Below, piece by piece: positions 46,523-55,554 of a stretch of 64,000 nucleotides of DNA. Numbering within the stretch: the first letter of the stretch is position 1; each line of letters starts with the position of its first letter. The notes beneath the pieces were generated by a model, which did not search any database, was not told the DNA's origin, and worked only from the letters and a program-made list of their open reading frames with translations. The position numbers and the translations under genes are program-made. This DNA comes from Streptococcus himalayensis (lineage in GTDB: Bacteria; Bacillota; Bacilli; Lactobacillales; Streptococcaceae), in assembly GCF_001708305.1 (NCBI RefSeq), contig NZ_CP016953.1, positions 1,817,501-1,881,500 on the forward strand, read 5' to 3'.

Positions 46523-47240
46523 TGAAAAAATAAGGATCCGTAATGTTTACTTTGCTTATTTGCTGCCGTGAGGCAACCAAATTTCGACTTTCCAAGACTA
46601 AAGTAAAGAGTTCCTCGTCTGACAAACTATCATCAAGAATAATAGAAATCCAACTTTTCTTGGACATATGATAAGCTGGATAGACACCTTTTCTCAATAA
46701 AATTGTTGTCATTGTTTCAGGAGATACCTTAACATTAATAACATCTACAATCTGCCCTATTTTTTTCTCAGATGAGTCCAACTTCTCTCGCTTCAAAGGA
46801 TAACCAACCAAATACCACTTATCCGCCACACGATAAGATATGTACTGCTGTTGCTTCTTAAATGGGTGATCATAAATATCAGAGGTTTCTTTCGTTAAAT
46901 ATTGAACCAGTCTATTACCCTGTTGGGAGACAAAAGGTTGTGCTTCGAAACAAATTTCTGCAATCTTTTCTAAAACTTTCTGATAGGCATCTCGAACCTG
47001 ACCAACAAAGGAGCCTACTGAACGTTCTATGCGTAGGTTTAGGTACTCTTCCTTCATATCCAAGTCAATCACCTGTCCAGATACTTTACCAGATTGTGAA
47101 ATCGTTACTTCAGCTTCAAAAGTGCCGTCTAACAACATTTCACGATAGACATATACTTTTCCATCAAAGTGGAATCCAAACGGTTCCAGCTTATACACCA
47201 AAACTCGCTTCATGTTAAAAATATCAGCTTCCAATGACAT
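46518..47240 (-). CDS. MmcQ/YjbR-fold protein
   Basis: A 240-aa protein. The C-terminal ~110 residues (YRVADKWYLVGYPL ... SKKSWISIILDDSLSDEELFTLVLESRNLV) match the MmcQ/YjbR DNA-binding-like fold. The N-terminal half, with VYVYREMLLDGTFEAEVTIS, resembles the extra domain seen in longer streptococcal members. The start at 47240 is set by GGGGAG 9 nt upstream. Function unknown. Monocistronic. Confidence 0.7.
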   Translation of the reverse strand: MSLEADIFNMKRVLVYKLEPFGFHFDGKVYVYREMLLDGTFEAEVTISQSGKVSGQVIDLDMKEEYLNLRIERSVGSFVGQVRDAYQKVLEKIAEICFEAQPFVSQQGNRLVQYLTKETSDIYDHPFKKQQQYISYRVADKWYLVGYPLKREKLDSSEKKIGQIVDVINVKVSPETMTTILLRKGVYPAYHMSKKSWISIILDDSLSDEELFTLVLESRNLVASRQQISKVNITDPYFFK

Positions 47241-47317
47241 AAATCTTACTCCCCACAATCATCAATAAAAATAATAGAATCACCAAGTGATAATTTCCTA
47301 CTATTTAGACCGCTATC

Positions 47318-47947
47318 CTATACAGACACCTCTTCAGGCGATACCACTTCTTCCACAAAGTCAATGACGAGCGACAAGAGTACGCTTAGAACAACTGTCA
47401 AACCAATGCCCCACGCTAGTTTCACAAGGGAAGCCGTCCTCAGACCGTCAAACAGGAGCGTCCCTAGCCCGCCAGCATTTATGGTAGCAGCGATTGTAGC
47501 CATCGCAATAATAGAAGTTGTAGCTAGTTTGATACCTGCAAAAATAGCTGGTAGAGCTAGTGGTAACTGTACCATTCGTAAGATTTGGCTATCCGTCATA
47601 CCCATGCCTCGTCCCGCTTCTACCAGAGAAACGTCTATTTCGGTGAGACCTGATAGGAAGCTGCGGACTAAAATATATTGAGCATAGAGGCTTAACACTA
47701 TAATGGCGGTGGTCTGCCCCAGACCTGTGAGTGGAATTAGCAAGGCAAATAGGGCAAAGGAAGGTACTGCATAAAGAAGGGATAAGAAATAAACTGAAGG
47801 TTGTCGTAAGCGAGGCCATCGCAACAGTACCAACGTCACCCCTATTCCTAGAGAGAGAGAAATAGCCAGAGCTGACAGGCTCAGGTGTAAATGTTCCAAG
47901 ATCAGCTGTATGATTTGGTCTTGATGTTTGAGTGCATAGTCCATCAA
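47318..47947 (-). CDS. OpuC-type ABC permease
   Basis: A 209-aa BPD-type permease with five to six helices and the EAA loop AGRGMGMTDSQILRMVQLPLALP. It is the last gene of a five-gene osmolyte-transporter operon and overlaps the ATPase gene by ATGA. It forms the membrane channel with the second permease at 49635-50273 for glycine betaine, choline or carnitine uptake. Confidence 0.9.
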   Translation of the reverse strand: MMDYALKHQDQIIQLILEHLHLSLSALAISLSLGIGVTLVLLRWPRLRQPSVYFLSLLYAVPSFALFALLIPLTGLGQTTAIIVLSLYAQYILVRSFLSGLTEIDVSLVEAGRGMGMTDSQILRMVQLPLALPAIFAGIKLATTSIIAMATIAATINAGGLGTLLFDGLRTASLVKLAWGIGLTVVLSVLLSLVIDFVEEVVSPEEVSV

Positions 47948-48711
47948 GTCATCCCTCCCAAAAGCTTCTCTTGCCTATTGACCGTTGCCAATAGAGATTT
48001 GACAAAATCTGTTTTCGGCGAACTCACAATTTCTTCAGGACGATCGAACTGAACCAGCCTGCCCTTATCCATGACCATCACACGATCCCCCAGATAGAGG
48101 GCTTCATGAATATCATGAGTAATGAGCACAAAAGTCTTATCTCCCAAGGAACGATGAAGGTTTTTGAGCTGTTCTTGCAAATGATGGCGGGTAATAGCAT
48201 CTACCGCTCCAAAAGGCTCGTCAAAAAGAACCATTTTAGGATTGGCAGCGAGAGCTCTAGCCACGCCAATCCGTTGCTGCTGCCCTCCCGATAGCTCTTT
48301 GGGGTAACGATGGGCGAAATCCACCCCAGGTAGCTGAACCATGGTGAGCAGTTCTTCTACCCTCTGATTAATTCTGGCATTGTCCCAACCCAAAAGCTTA
48401 GGGACGGTAGCAATATTGTCCCTCACCGTCAAATGAGGAAATAGCCCGATTTGCTGAACAACATAGCCGATTTGACGTCGGAGGGCAACTGGATCCTTTT
48501 CAGCTAAAGGCTGCCCCTCCAGCATGATCTTCCCACTATCTGGCTCTAAGAGGCGATTCATAAGTTTTAGGGTAGTCGTCTTTCCTGACCCTGATGTCCC
48601 TAAGATAGTGATAAATTCACCCTTAAAGAGGCTGAAGGACAAATCTGACAAGATGGTCAGGTCACCATAGCTCTTGCCAACGCCCTCAAAAGTCAATAAT
48701 TCTTGTGTCAT
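47944..48711 (-). CDS. OpuC-type ABC ATPase
   Basis: A 255-aa ATPase: Walker A GTSGSGKTT (about 37-45), signature LSGGQQQRIGVARALA and Walker B MVLFDEPFGAVD. It lacks the C-terminal CBS domains that many OpuA/OpuC ATPases use to sense ionic strength; the protein ends soon after the ABC core. It is translationally coupled to the permease downstream. Confidence 0.92.
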   Translation of the reverse strand: MTQELLTFEGVGKSYGDLTILSDLSFSLFKGEFITILGTSGSGKTTTLKLMNRLLEPDSGKIMLEGQPLAEKDPVALRRQIGYVVQQIGLFPHLTVRDNIATVPKLLGWDNARINQRVEELLTMVQLPGVDFAHRYPKELSGGQQQRIGVARALAANPKMVLFDEPFGAVDAITRHHLQEQLKNLHRSLGDKTFVLITHDIHEALYLGDRVMVMDKGRLVQFDRPEEIVSSPKTDFVKSLLATVNRQEKLLGGMT

Positions 48712-48720
48712 GCGATTGTC

Positions 48721-49638
48721 TTACTCCTTGATACTGTCATAAAAAACTTTAGCAACATCTGCGTACTCTTTGCCCTCAACGTCAACTTTAGCATTGAGTT
48801 CAGTAAGTTTTTCGGTAGTTAGGTGGCTGGAAATCTTATTCAGAGCGGTAGATAAGCTCGGATGTTTTTTGACAACATCACTTTGGGCAACGGGAGCGAT
48901 GTTATAGGGAGGCCAAAAGGACTTATCATCTTCCAGCAGGGTATAGTCTTTGGTCTGAACGAGCTGACCTTCGGTCGTATAGGCTGGGGTCACATCGGCT
49001 TCATCATTTTTCAGGACACTATATTTGAGACTGTTGTCATAAACTTTGGAAGATTTCCAGTTAAAATCACCATAAGCTGTCTGTAAACCAACTAGGCCAT
49101 CTTCCCGCTGATCAAATTCCCCTTGGGAAGCAAAGCGAAGTTGGCTTGCATGTTTTTGCAGGTCTGAGATAGACTTAATGCCAAACTCCTTCGCTACAGC
49201 TGTCCGTATCACCAGCCCCTGGCTATCTGTTGCTGGCGCATAATCTAGCCAGGTCAGGTTAAAATCCTTACTATAGGCTATTTTAACCGTCTGATAAACT
49301 TGCTCAGGGTCAGTTTCTAAAGGCGATTTTAAAATGGACAGGAGGCCTGTCCCTGTGTATTCTGGGTAGAGGTCTATTTCCTTATTGATTAAAGACGTGT
49401 GAACCAATGAGCTGGCAATATTGAACTTGCGGTCAACTCTGTATCCCTCATCTTCTAAAGCAAGGGCATACAGTTCAGCGACGATAAGGTTTTCCGTGAA
49501 ATCTTTGGAGCCAATCTGTACGACTGGCTTGTTGCCAGCTACTGATTCGCTCTGCTTTTGCCCCAAAAGGGAAAAAAGCCCAATTCCAACTAGAATAAGG
49601 AGAGCTAAAAGGCCTCCGATACGTTTTTGCTTTGTCAT
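48721..49638 (-). CDS. Osmolyte-binding protein (OpuC/ProX-like)
   Basis: A 305-aa substrate-binding protein. After an N-terminal hydrophobic segment (about 8-26) the mature part starts VVQIGSKDFTENLIVAELYA, the typical start of quaternary-amine-binding proteins. Aromatic residues in DLYPEYTGTG and FWPPYNIAP would form the cation-binding cage. No lipobox cysteine is present, so it would be held by an uncleaved anchor or released, unlike the usual lipoprotein OpuCC. ATGA overlap with the preceding permease. Confidence 0.9.
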   Translation of the reverse strand: MTKQKRIGGLLALLILVGIGLFSLLGQKQSESVAGNKPVVQIGSKDFTENLIVAELYALALEDEGYRVDRKFNIASSLVHTSLINKEIDLYPEYTGTGLLSILKSPLETDPEQVYQTVKIAYSKDFNLTWLDYAPATDSQGLVIRTAVAKEFGIKSISDLQKHASQLRFASQGEFDQREDGLVGLQTAYGDFNWKSSKVYDNSLKYSVLKNDEADVTPAYTTEGQLVQTKDYTLLEDDKSFWPPYNIAPVAQSDVVKKHPSLSTALNKISSHLTTEKLTELNAKVDVEGKEYADVAKVFYDSIKE

Positions 49639-50273
49639 GATGAACTCCTTTTTGTTAAGTGATGGCTGATCCCGTCAAGGATCAGCATAGCAATGAGCGA
49701 TAGAGCAGCAACCGATCCACCGCCTAGAAACAAGAGGTCAAAGCGATAGAGCCCCAAGCCTGTAAAAATGAGTGTCCCTAGCCCACCAGCTCCAATATAG
49801 GTAGCTAGACTGGCAGAGGCGATAATCTCCACCAAAGCTAACTTAATCCCTGTCAAGACATGAGGAAGTGCTAGGGGAAAAACTACTTTTAAAAGAACCT
49901 GCCTGTCCGACATTCCTAACCCCCTACCAACTTCTCGCAGACTATCTGGTATCTGCACTAACCCCACAAGGGTCTGAAAACTAATGGGTGGTAAACCTAG
50001 TAGCACCAAAGCCGTCAGAGCTGGAACTTGTCCTACTCCCATGAGGGGAATAAGAAAGAATAGTACGCCCAAAGAGGGGATAACTCGTAGGCTACTGGAT
50101 AGGTCTGTGAGGAGTTGCCTTAGTTTATACTTTTGATAGGCTAGAAAGCCTAAACTCATTCCAAGCACCATGGAAAAAATCAAAGCCAAGAGACTAAGCC
50201 AAACATGCTCCCAGAGATAGGTCAGATATTGCCTCCAATTCTCTTGAAGGTAGGGTACCAAACTAGTCCACAT
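49635..50273 (-). CDS. OpuC-type ABC permease
   Basis: A 212-aa permease paralogous to the one at 47318-47947, with EAA loop VGRGLGMSDRQVLLKVVFPLALP and about six helices. It overlaps the MarR gene by 11 nt and the binding-protein gene by ATGA. Having two separate permease genes, with the binding protein between them, is the OpuB/OpuC layout, not the fused ProWX form. Confidence 0.9.
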   Translation of the reverse strand: MWTSLVPYLQENWRQYLTYLWEHVWLSLLALIFSMVLGMSLGFLAYQKYKLRQLLTDLSSSLRVIPSLGVLFFLIPLMGVGQVPALTALVLLGLPPISFQTLVGLVQIPDSLREVGRGLGMSDRQVLLKVVFPLALPHVLTGIKLALVEIIASASLATYIGAGGLGTLIFTGLGLYRFDLLFLGGGSVAALSLIAMLILDGISHHLTKRSSS

Positions 50274-50745
50274 GGGCAGTCTCCTTATCGTCTAAATGCT
50301 TGTTGAGTAGACCTCTCCTAAGATTGGATAAAATTCGTTCTTGATAGTCTTCAAAAGCCTCCATTTCTTCTGAACTAAACCCGTCATAAAAAATATCTGC
50401 TAGATGCTTACCAACACGATTGCCAACAGCCTCTTGTTCCCAACCTTTTTCAGTCAAATGCCAATGCTTCTTCCGTTTATCATTGGGACATAGCTTAGAC
50501 ACAATCAAACCCTGCTCTTCTAGGCGTTTAAGCATAGAGGTGAGGGTATTATTTGCCAATCCTGTATCAATGGCAATATCTGTCGCAGTTCGAATACCAT
50601 CATTTAACCAAAAACTATACAAAATCTTTCCCTGTTCACCACTATAAAGGGCATCTGCCTCCCGTGAAATCAACTGATGGAAGAGACGTCCATTCAACAA
50701 GCTGAGGTGCGTGGCTTGATAACCACCTTTTGTTTTTTTCATCAT
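50263..50745 (-). CDS. MarR-family regulator of the osmolyte operon
   Basis: A 160-aa winged-helix regulator. The DNA-binding part contains TATDIAIDTGLANNTLTSML followed by LEEQGLIVSKLCPNDKRKKHWHLT. The start at 50745 is taken because the longer ORF (50778) would begin at the transcription start. AAAGGA lies 6 nt upstream. It heads the five-gene operon and is flanked by two matching operators, so it most likely represses its own operon. Confidence 0.9.
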   Translation of the reverse strand: MMKKTKGGYQATHLSLLNGRLFHQLISREADALYSGEQGKILYSFWLNDGIRTATDIAIDTGLANNTLTSMLKRLEEQGLIVSKLCPNDKRKKHWHLTEKGWEQEAVGNRVGKHLADIFYDGFSSEEMEAFEDYQERILSNLRRGLLNKHLDDKETAHVD

Positions 50746-50761
50746 TATTTCCTTTGTTTTT

Positions 50762-50830
50762 ATTTCTATATCGAACAAAAATAATTATAACATCCACCGC
50801 GGGCTTTGTCAACTATTTCGATATAGAAAT
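50762..50830 (-). promoter_or_regulatory. Promoter with paired MarR operators
   Basis: TTGACA (50807-50812) and TATAAT (50784-50789) with a 17-bp spacer on the minus strand. ATTTCTATATCGAA (50762-50775) and its exact reverse complement (50817-50830) lie just downstream of the start site and upstream of the -35. Each is itself a near-palindrome. Confidence 0.9.
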
Positions 50831-50846
50831 AATCAACAAATAAAAA

Positions 50847-50882
50847 CACCTGAAGTTCTATTGACGAAACTTCTGGTGCTTT
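50847..50882. terminator. Hairpin upstream of the MarR promoter
   Basis: CACCTGAAGTT and AACTTCTGGTG pair over 11 bp with one mismatch. It lies between the MarR promoter and a truncated gene and may end that gene's transcript. Confidence 0.55.
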
Positions 50883-50921
50883 GAGTAGGCAGATAATTTT
50901 TGGTCCAGACACTTTTATATT

Positions 50922-51047
50922 TTAGGTCGTCATGCCTTGTAAAAATTTTTCTTTGATTTCCCAGTCATCAAGAACTGCTTGATAGAAGTAAAGATGGCTA
51001 GTACGGTAGTAAGGAATAACATAGATTCCGACAATGCCGAAACTAAT
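50922..51047 (-). pseudogene. C-terminal remnant of a membrane protein gene
   Basis: An open frame of about 40 codons ending at TAA (50922-50924) reads GIVGIYVIPYYRTSHLYFYQ, then AVLDDWEIKEKFLQGMTT. It runs directly into the IS30 remnant with no start codon. It looks like the tail of an integral membrane protein cut off by the IS. Parent family not identified. Confidence 0.55.
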
Positions 51048-51049
51048 AT

Positions 51050-51425
51050 ATCAAAAGTTCTAAAATGAGGTTAGCCATTCATGAAAAAACATCTCAGAGG
51101 GATATAATTGTAATCACCACAACAAGAACAATTAGAAAGACTCTGAGATGCAACACTATTATACACCAAAAAGGAAACAGTTAACACTAGGCTGAGCGTA
51201 GAATGATTGAACGTTGGCTGCAAGAAGGAATCCTAAATCGTGAAATCGTAGGGAGATTGGCTAAAGCTCCTCAAACCATTCACAACGAAGTCAAACGTGG
51301 TCAAGTTAGACAACAAGTGCGTAAAGGAAAATTTGAAATGCTCTACTCAGCTGACTTCACTCAAGAAGCCTATCAAAACAACCGTAAACATTCTGTGAAG
51401 CAGGCTTCCTTGGATTATTTCATAA
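51050..51425 (+). mobile_element. IS30-family remnant
   Basis: Contains the 5' part of an IS30 transposase gene only. A 10-bp inverted repeat (CATCTCAGAG at about 51100 and CTCTGAGATG just at the start codon) lies in its leader. Boundaries are approximate; no clear terminal repeats were found. Confidence 0.75.
51148..51420 (+). pseudogene. IS30 transposase, frameshifted and truncated
   Basis: It starts MQHYYTPKRKQLTL, then an extra G shifts the frame at CTA-G-GCTGAG. The correct continuation AERRMIERWLQEGILNRE and the helix-turn-helix region (GRLAKAPQTIHNEVKRG) follow until about KQASL, after which similarity ends. The catalytic DDE domain is missing. Confidence 0.85.
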
Positions 51426-51502
51426 TCCTTATACCTTCAACAGTCCGCTGGGCTATTGAAGGTGAGTTAACGATATCAGATGCTGATTTTTGACGAGTAT
51501 CA

Positions 51503-51552
51503 GCAAAAAAGTTTGAAGAAAAGCACCAAAATGGACTCTTTCTTCAAACTGA
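51503..51552. terminator. Hairpin after the second ABC exporter
   Basis: AGTTTGAAGAAA and TTTCTTCAAACT form a perfect 12-bp stem with a ~17-nt loop, flanked by an A-run. It lies 16 bp beyond the exporter operon end (minus strand). Confidence 0.75.
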
Positions 51553-51567
51553 GTGATAGTAGGCTTT

Positions 51568-53343
51568 TTATGCACTTTCTTCTTTTTTAGCAAACTGACT
51601 TGTGTAGAGATCATAATAGAAACCTTTATCAGCTAGAAGACTTTCATGATTTCCTTGTTCAATGATTTGACCGTCTTTTAAAACAAGAATCTTATCGGCT
51701 TCTTGAATGGTCGACAAACGATGAGCAATGACAAAACTAGTCCGCCCCTTCATTAAATTCTTCATAGCCTTTTGAATCAAGAGTTCCAAACGCGTATCGA
51801 CCGAGCTCGTCGCCTCATCCAAAATCAAAATTTTTGGATCAGCCAGTAGGGCACGCGCAATCGTTAGAAGCTGTTTTTGTCCTAGCGAGATATTGCTGGA
51901 TTCTTGGTTCATTTCCATATTGTAACCACCCGGCAAGGTGCGAATAAAGTGGTCCACATTTGCCGCCTTGGCTGCAGCGATAATGTCCTCATCAGTTGCC
52001 TCCAAGTTTCCAAAGCGGAGATTTTCCTTAATCGTCCCCTCGTAGAGCCAAGCATCTTGCAAGACCATCCCAAATTGCCTACGGTATTCCTGACGAGATA
52101 AGTGGCGAATATCGTGACCATCCACTGTGATGGACCCATTTGTGACGTCATAAAAACGCATCAACAGGTTAATCAGGGTTGTCTTCCCAGCTCCTGTCGG
52201 ACCAACAATGGCCACCATTTCCCCAGGTTTGACTTCTAGGTTAAAATCACGAATCAAGGGTTTATTTTCCACATATTGGAAATCGACATGCTGGAAGCTA
52301 ACCTGTCCAGTCAGGTCATGTGTCAACTGCTCGATTACCTCCATCGGCTCATCTGCTTCATCGAGGACTTGGAAAATCCGCTCAAGCGATGATTTGGCAC
52401 TTTGTAATGGCCCCGCTAGCTGTGTTAAGTTCTGAATAGGCTGGCTCACCTGCCAGACATATTGAACAAAGGCCTGCATATTTCCGATTGTTAAAGTGCC
52501 TGCTATGACCTGTAAACCACCAACGACTGCCACAATCAAATAGGTCAAATCAGACACCGCATGAAGAATCGGCATCATCAAACCAGAAATGAAACTAGCC
52601 TTGAAACCGACCTGCTGCAAACGGTCTGTAATGGCTTGAAAATCCTCTGTTGAAGTCTCCTCACGGCCATAGAGTTTTAGGACATGAAAACCCGATAAAT
52701 TTTCCTGCACAAATCCGTTCAGTCGCCCTAAAATAGCGGCCTGCTCTTTAAAATAGGGCTGGGATTTTTTTAGAATAAACTGAGCACCAAAATAAGTAAG
52801 AGGAATGCTGATTATGACAATGATGGCTAATTTCAGATTTAAAAAGAGCATCATGGCCACCACCAGTACAATAGTAAAGATAGCATTGACCATCTGGAGC
52901 ACGCTCTGTTGGAGGGCATTTGAGACTGTCTCTACATCACTGGTAAAACGTCCCAAAAGATCGCCAAATTGTTGCTGATCAAAATAAGATACCGAAATCC
53001 GATTGATTTTTCGACTTAAATCATTTCGCAAATCCGCAACCGTCTGCTGCACAGCATTGGTCATAAAATAATTGGAATAATAAGCCCCAATCTCATAGAA
53101 AAGAGCACGAATGAAATAGAGCACCAATATCCAAAAAATATACGTCGCATTGATACCGGCACCCGCTACACCTTTTGCCATGTCCAGCAGATTTTTGGTC
53201 AATTCGGTAATGGCAAGTCCCAGCACAAACGGCTCTAAAACACTCATGACGACACTTAAAATCTTGAGGAAAATGGCTACAAAAAGTGCCAGTTTATATT
53301 TTTTTAAATAGCTCCATAAACGAGCAAAGCTAGATTGTTTCAT
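51568..53343 (-). CDS. ABC exporter subunit, catalytic partner
   Basis: A 591-aa half-exporter with six helices (to about residue 305) and an ATPase domain. Walker A is GPTGAGKTT (381-389) and Walker B ILILDEATSSVD has the catalytic Glu510. The signature reads ISLGQKQ instead of LSGGQ, so the ATP site formed with its partner is asymmetric. It is encoded 8 bp after the partner gene. The two form a heterodimeric multidrug/lipid-type exporter; substrate unknown. Confidence 0.92.
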   Translation of the reverse strand: MKQSSFARLWSYLKKYKLALFVAIFLKILSVVMSVLEPFVLGLAITELTKNLLDMAKGVAGAGINATYIFWILVLYFIRALFYEIGAYYSNYFMTNAVQQTVADLRNDLSRKINRISVSYFDQQQFGDLLGRFTSDVETVSNALQQSVLQMVNAIFTIVLVVAMMLFLNLKLAIIVIISIPLTYFGAQFILKKSQPYFKEQAAILGRLNGFVQENLSGFHVLKLYGREETSTEDFQAITDRLQQVGFKASFISGLMMPILHAVSDLTYLIVAVVGGLQVIAGTLTIGNMQAFVQYVWQVSQPIQNLTQLAGPLQSAKSSLERIFQVLDEADEPMEVIEQLTHDLTGQVSFQHVDFQYVENKPLIRDFNLEVKPGEMVAIVGPTGAGKTTLINLLMRFYDVTNGSITVDGHDIRHLSRQEYRRQFGMVLQDAWLYEGTIKENLRFGNLEATDEDIIAAAKAANVDHFIRTLPGGYNMEMNQESSNISLGQKQLLTIARALLADPKILILDEATSSVDTRLELLIQKAMKNLMKGRTSFVIAHRLSTIQEADKILVLKDGQIIEQGNHESLLADKGFYYDLYTSQFAKKEESA

Positions 53344-53351
53344 ATTTCCTC

Positions 53352-55091
53352 CTATTCTTCGGTTAATGATTGGCTATTCAGCTGAGAATTGGCAATTTCA
53401 CGGTAAATAGCATTGCTCTCCATGAGCTCTTCATGTGTCCCACGACCGATAATTTCTCCCTTATCAAGAACGATGATTTGGTCTGCATCCATGATTGTTC
53501 CAACACGTTGGGCCACGATTAAAACAGTAGCATGGCCTGTTACTGCCTTCAAACGGCGGCGCAAAATCGCATCTGTCTTATAATCCAAGGCTGAAAAAGA
53601 ATCGTCAAAGATATAAATATCTGGCTCTTTAACTACTGCACGCGCAATCGACAGGCGTTGCTTTTGTCCACCAGATAAGTTACTCCCCCCTTCTGCCAAG
53701 TGGGTTTCAAATTGCTCTTCCTTACTTTCGATAAATTCACGTGCCTGTGCAACATCGGCAGCTTGATGCAATTCTTCCTGACTGGCATCTTCTTTCCCAT
53801 AACGCAGATTTTCAGCAATGGTTCCTGTAAACAAGAGAGCCTTTTGCGGAATAAAACCAATCTTCTGACGCAAGGCCTTGAGATTATAAGCACGTACATC
53901 CACACCGTCTACCATGATTTTTCCAAGCGTCACATCATAAAAACGTGGAATCAACTGCACTAAAGAAGATTTCCCAGAACCCGTTGAGCCGATAAAGGCA
54001 ATGGTTTCTCCTGGTTTTGCCTTAAAGGAAATATTATGTAACACAGGGCTTTCTGTTTCTCCCGGATAAGCAAAGGTGACATTTTCAAATTCCAAATATC
54101 CTCTGGTTTCTGTCTCTCTTACCCCATCCTCATTATTTGGGTTAATCGAAATCGGCATCGCCATAACTTCCTTCAACCGCTCACTGGAAACAGCTGTCCG
54201 AGGATACATGGTAAAGAGATTGGATAAAAAGAGGAAGGACAAGAGGGCGTGGAAGCTATACTCAATAAAGGCGACCAAATCCCCAATTTGCAAATCTCCC
54301 CGACCAAGTGGTGCTAGGGCAAACCAGACAATGGCGACAATCATGGCAATGATAATCTGAACAAAGAGCGGTTCGGTCAAACCAGTCAATTTGAACAAAC
54401 GATTGGAATTTTGAGCATAAAGGTCATTTTGCTCTGCAAAACGCTCTTCTTGAAATTCCTCTCGTGCAAAGGCACGAATCACCCGCAAACCAGTCACATT
54501 TTCCCGAGCGTATTGATTGATTTTATCCAAGGTTTTCTGTTGTTTTTCAGAAAGCGGTCGAGTCTTTACCGCCACATACCAGACTACCATGGCTAAAAAT
54601 GGCATGGCAAAGGCAACTATCCAAGCCATAGAGGGACTAGTCAAGAAAATCATCATCACACTTGATAGCATCATCAAAGGAGTAATGACCCCTAATTTCA
54701 AGACCTGCTCAGCAAACTGCATTAACACAAAGGCATCACTGGTCATGCGAGTAACCAAGGATGAAACCCCAATTTGCTCATATTCATGATGAGAATATTC
54801 CTGCAACTTGCCATAGAGATCGTTACGCATATCCCGTACCATGCTGGTGGTTAATTTACTAGCTGCGTAAGACAAGACGATACGCCCCATGGTCCCCACA
54901 ACAATCACAGCCAACATAACAAAAGCCCAATAAGAGAGCCGGGTCTGGTCACCTTGGTTAATTCCCTCATCAATCATTCGTGCTAGAACTGTAGGCAGAC
55001 CAAGATTGACCACTACAAAAAAGATCGCCCCAATTAAATCCAAAACCAACCATTTGGGGTACTTTTTCAAATAAGACCAAATATAGTTCAT
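53352..55091 (-). CDS. ABC exporter subunit, degenerate partner
   Basis: A 579-aa half-exporter. Walker A is GSTGSGKSS (368-376), the signature LSGGQ is canonical (472-476), and Walker B IYIFDDSFSALD has Asp497 in place of the catalytic Glu. This complements the neighbouring subunit, which has a good Glu but a poor signature, giving one active and one dead ATP site. The start at 55091 has GGAGG 6 nt upstream. First gene of the two-gene operon. Confidence 0.92.
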   Translation of the reverse strand: MNYIWSYLKKYPKWLVLDLIGAIFFVVVNLGLPTVLARMIDEGINQGDQTRLSYWAFVMLAVIVVGTMGRIVLSYAASKLTTSMVRDMRNDLYGKLQEYSHHEYEQIGVSSLVTRMTSDAFVLMQFAEQVLKLGVITPLMMLSSVMMIFLTSPSMAWIVAFAMPFLAMVVWYVAVKTRPLSEKQQKTLDKINQYARENVTGLRVIRAFAREEFQEERFAEQNDLYAQNSNRLFKLTGLTEPLFVQIIIAMIVAIVWFALAPLGRGDLQIGDLVAFIEYSFHALLSFLFLSNLFTMYPRTAVSSERLKEVMAMPISINPNNEDGVRETETRGYLEFENVTFAYPGETESPVLHNISFKAKPGETIAFIGSTGSGKSSLVQLIPRFYDVTLGKIMVDGVDVRAYNLKALRQKIGFIPQKALLFTGTIAENLRYGKEDASQEELHQAADVAQAREFIESKEEQFETHLAEGGSNLSGGQKQRLSIARAVVKEPDIYIFDDSFSALDYKTDAILRRRLKAVTGHATVLIVAQRVGTIMDADQIIVLDKGEIIGRGTHEELMESNAIYREIANSQLNSQSLTEE

Positions 55092-55243
55092 TTTTCCTCC
55101 TTCTTTGACTAACAAGAAAAAAGCACTGAGTAGCACTTTTTTATTACTATTTTGGGGAATAATTCCTCACTCAGCTAGTATAGCAAAATCAAGCTTAGAA
55201 AACAAGGAAAAGAAAGAGAAAAACACAACAAACGCCTGTATCA

Positions 55244-55435
55244 CTAGGAACCATTTTCAGGTAAGAGAAAGACAAAGTAAATAAAAAGAATAAAAAGAAC
55301 GAAAAGACACAAGAACGCCCCAAAAAGGACGAATAACGCCATCCTCTGAAGGCAACGATGATGCCTCAACCGAACAACTAAAATCAGGCCTACAATAGTC
55401 AAGATAAGGACGAGACAACCCAGCAGTAATATCAT
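55244..55435 (-). CDS. Small hydrophobic membrane protein
   Basis: A 63-aa protein with two membrane segments (about 2-21 and 33-58) joined by a basic loop (RLRHHRCLQR). GGAGG lies 8 nt upstream of the ATG, supporting expression. Not recognised. It is divergent from the membrane protein at 55555. Confidence 0.55.
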   Translation of the reverse strand: MILLLGCLVLILTIVGLILVVRLRHHRCLQRMALFVLFGAFLCLFVLFILFIYFVFLLPENGS

Positions 55436-55554
55436 TTACTCCACCTCCTCCATCTATTATAGCACTTTTTATAGTATCTTGTCCATATAGCCTATTTTTA
55501 CTTGCTTTTTAACCATGTTCGCTGTATACTATAAGCAAGAAAGGAGGAAACGGT

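Noticed and set aside
55105..55145. Apparent hairpin upstream of the second ABC exporter
   Set aside because: AGTGCT repeats there are direct, not inverted, so no stable terminator forms.
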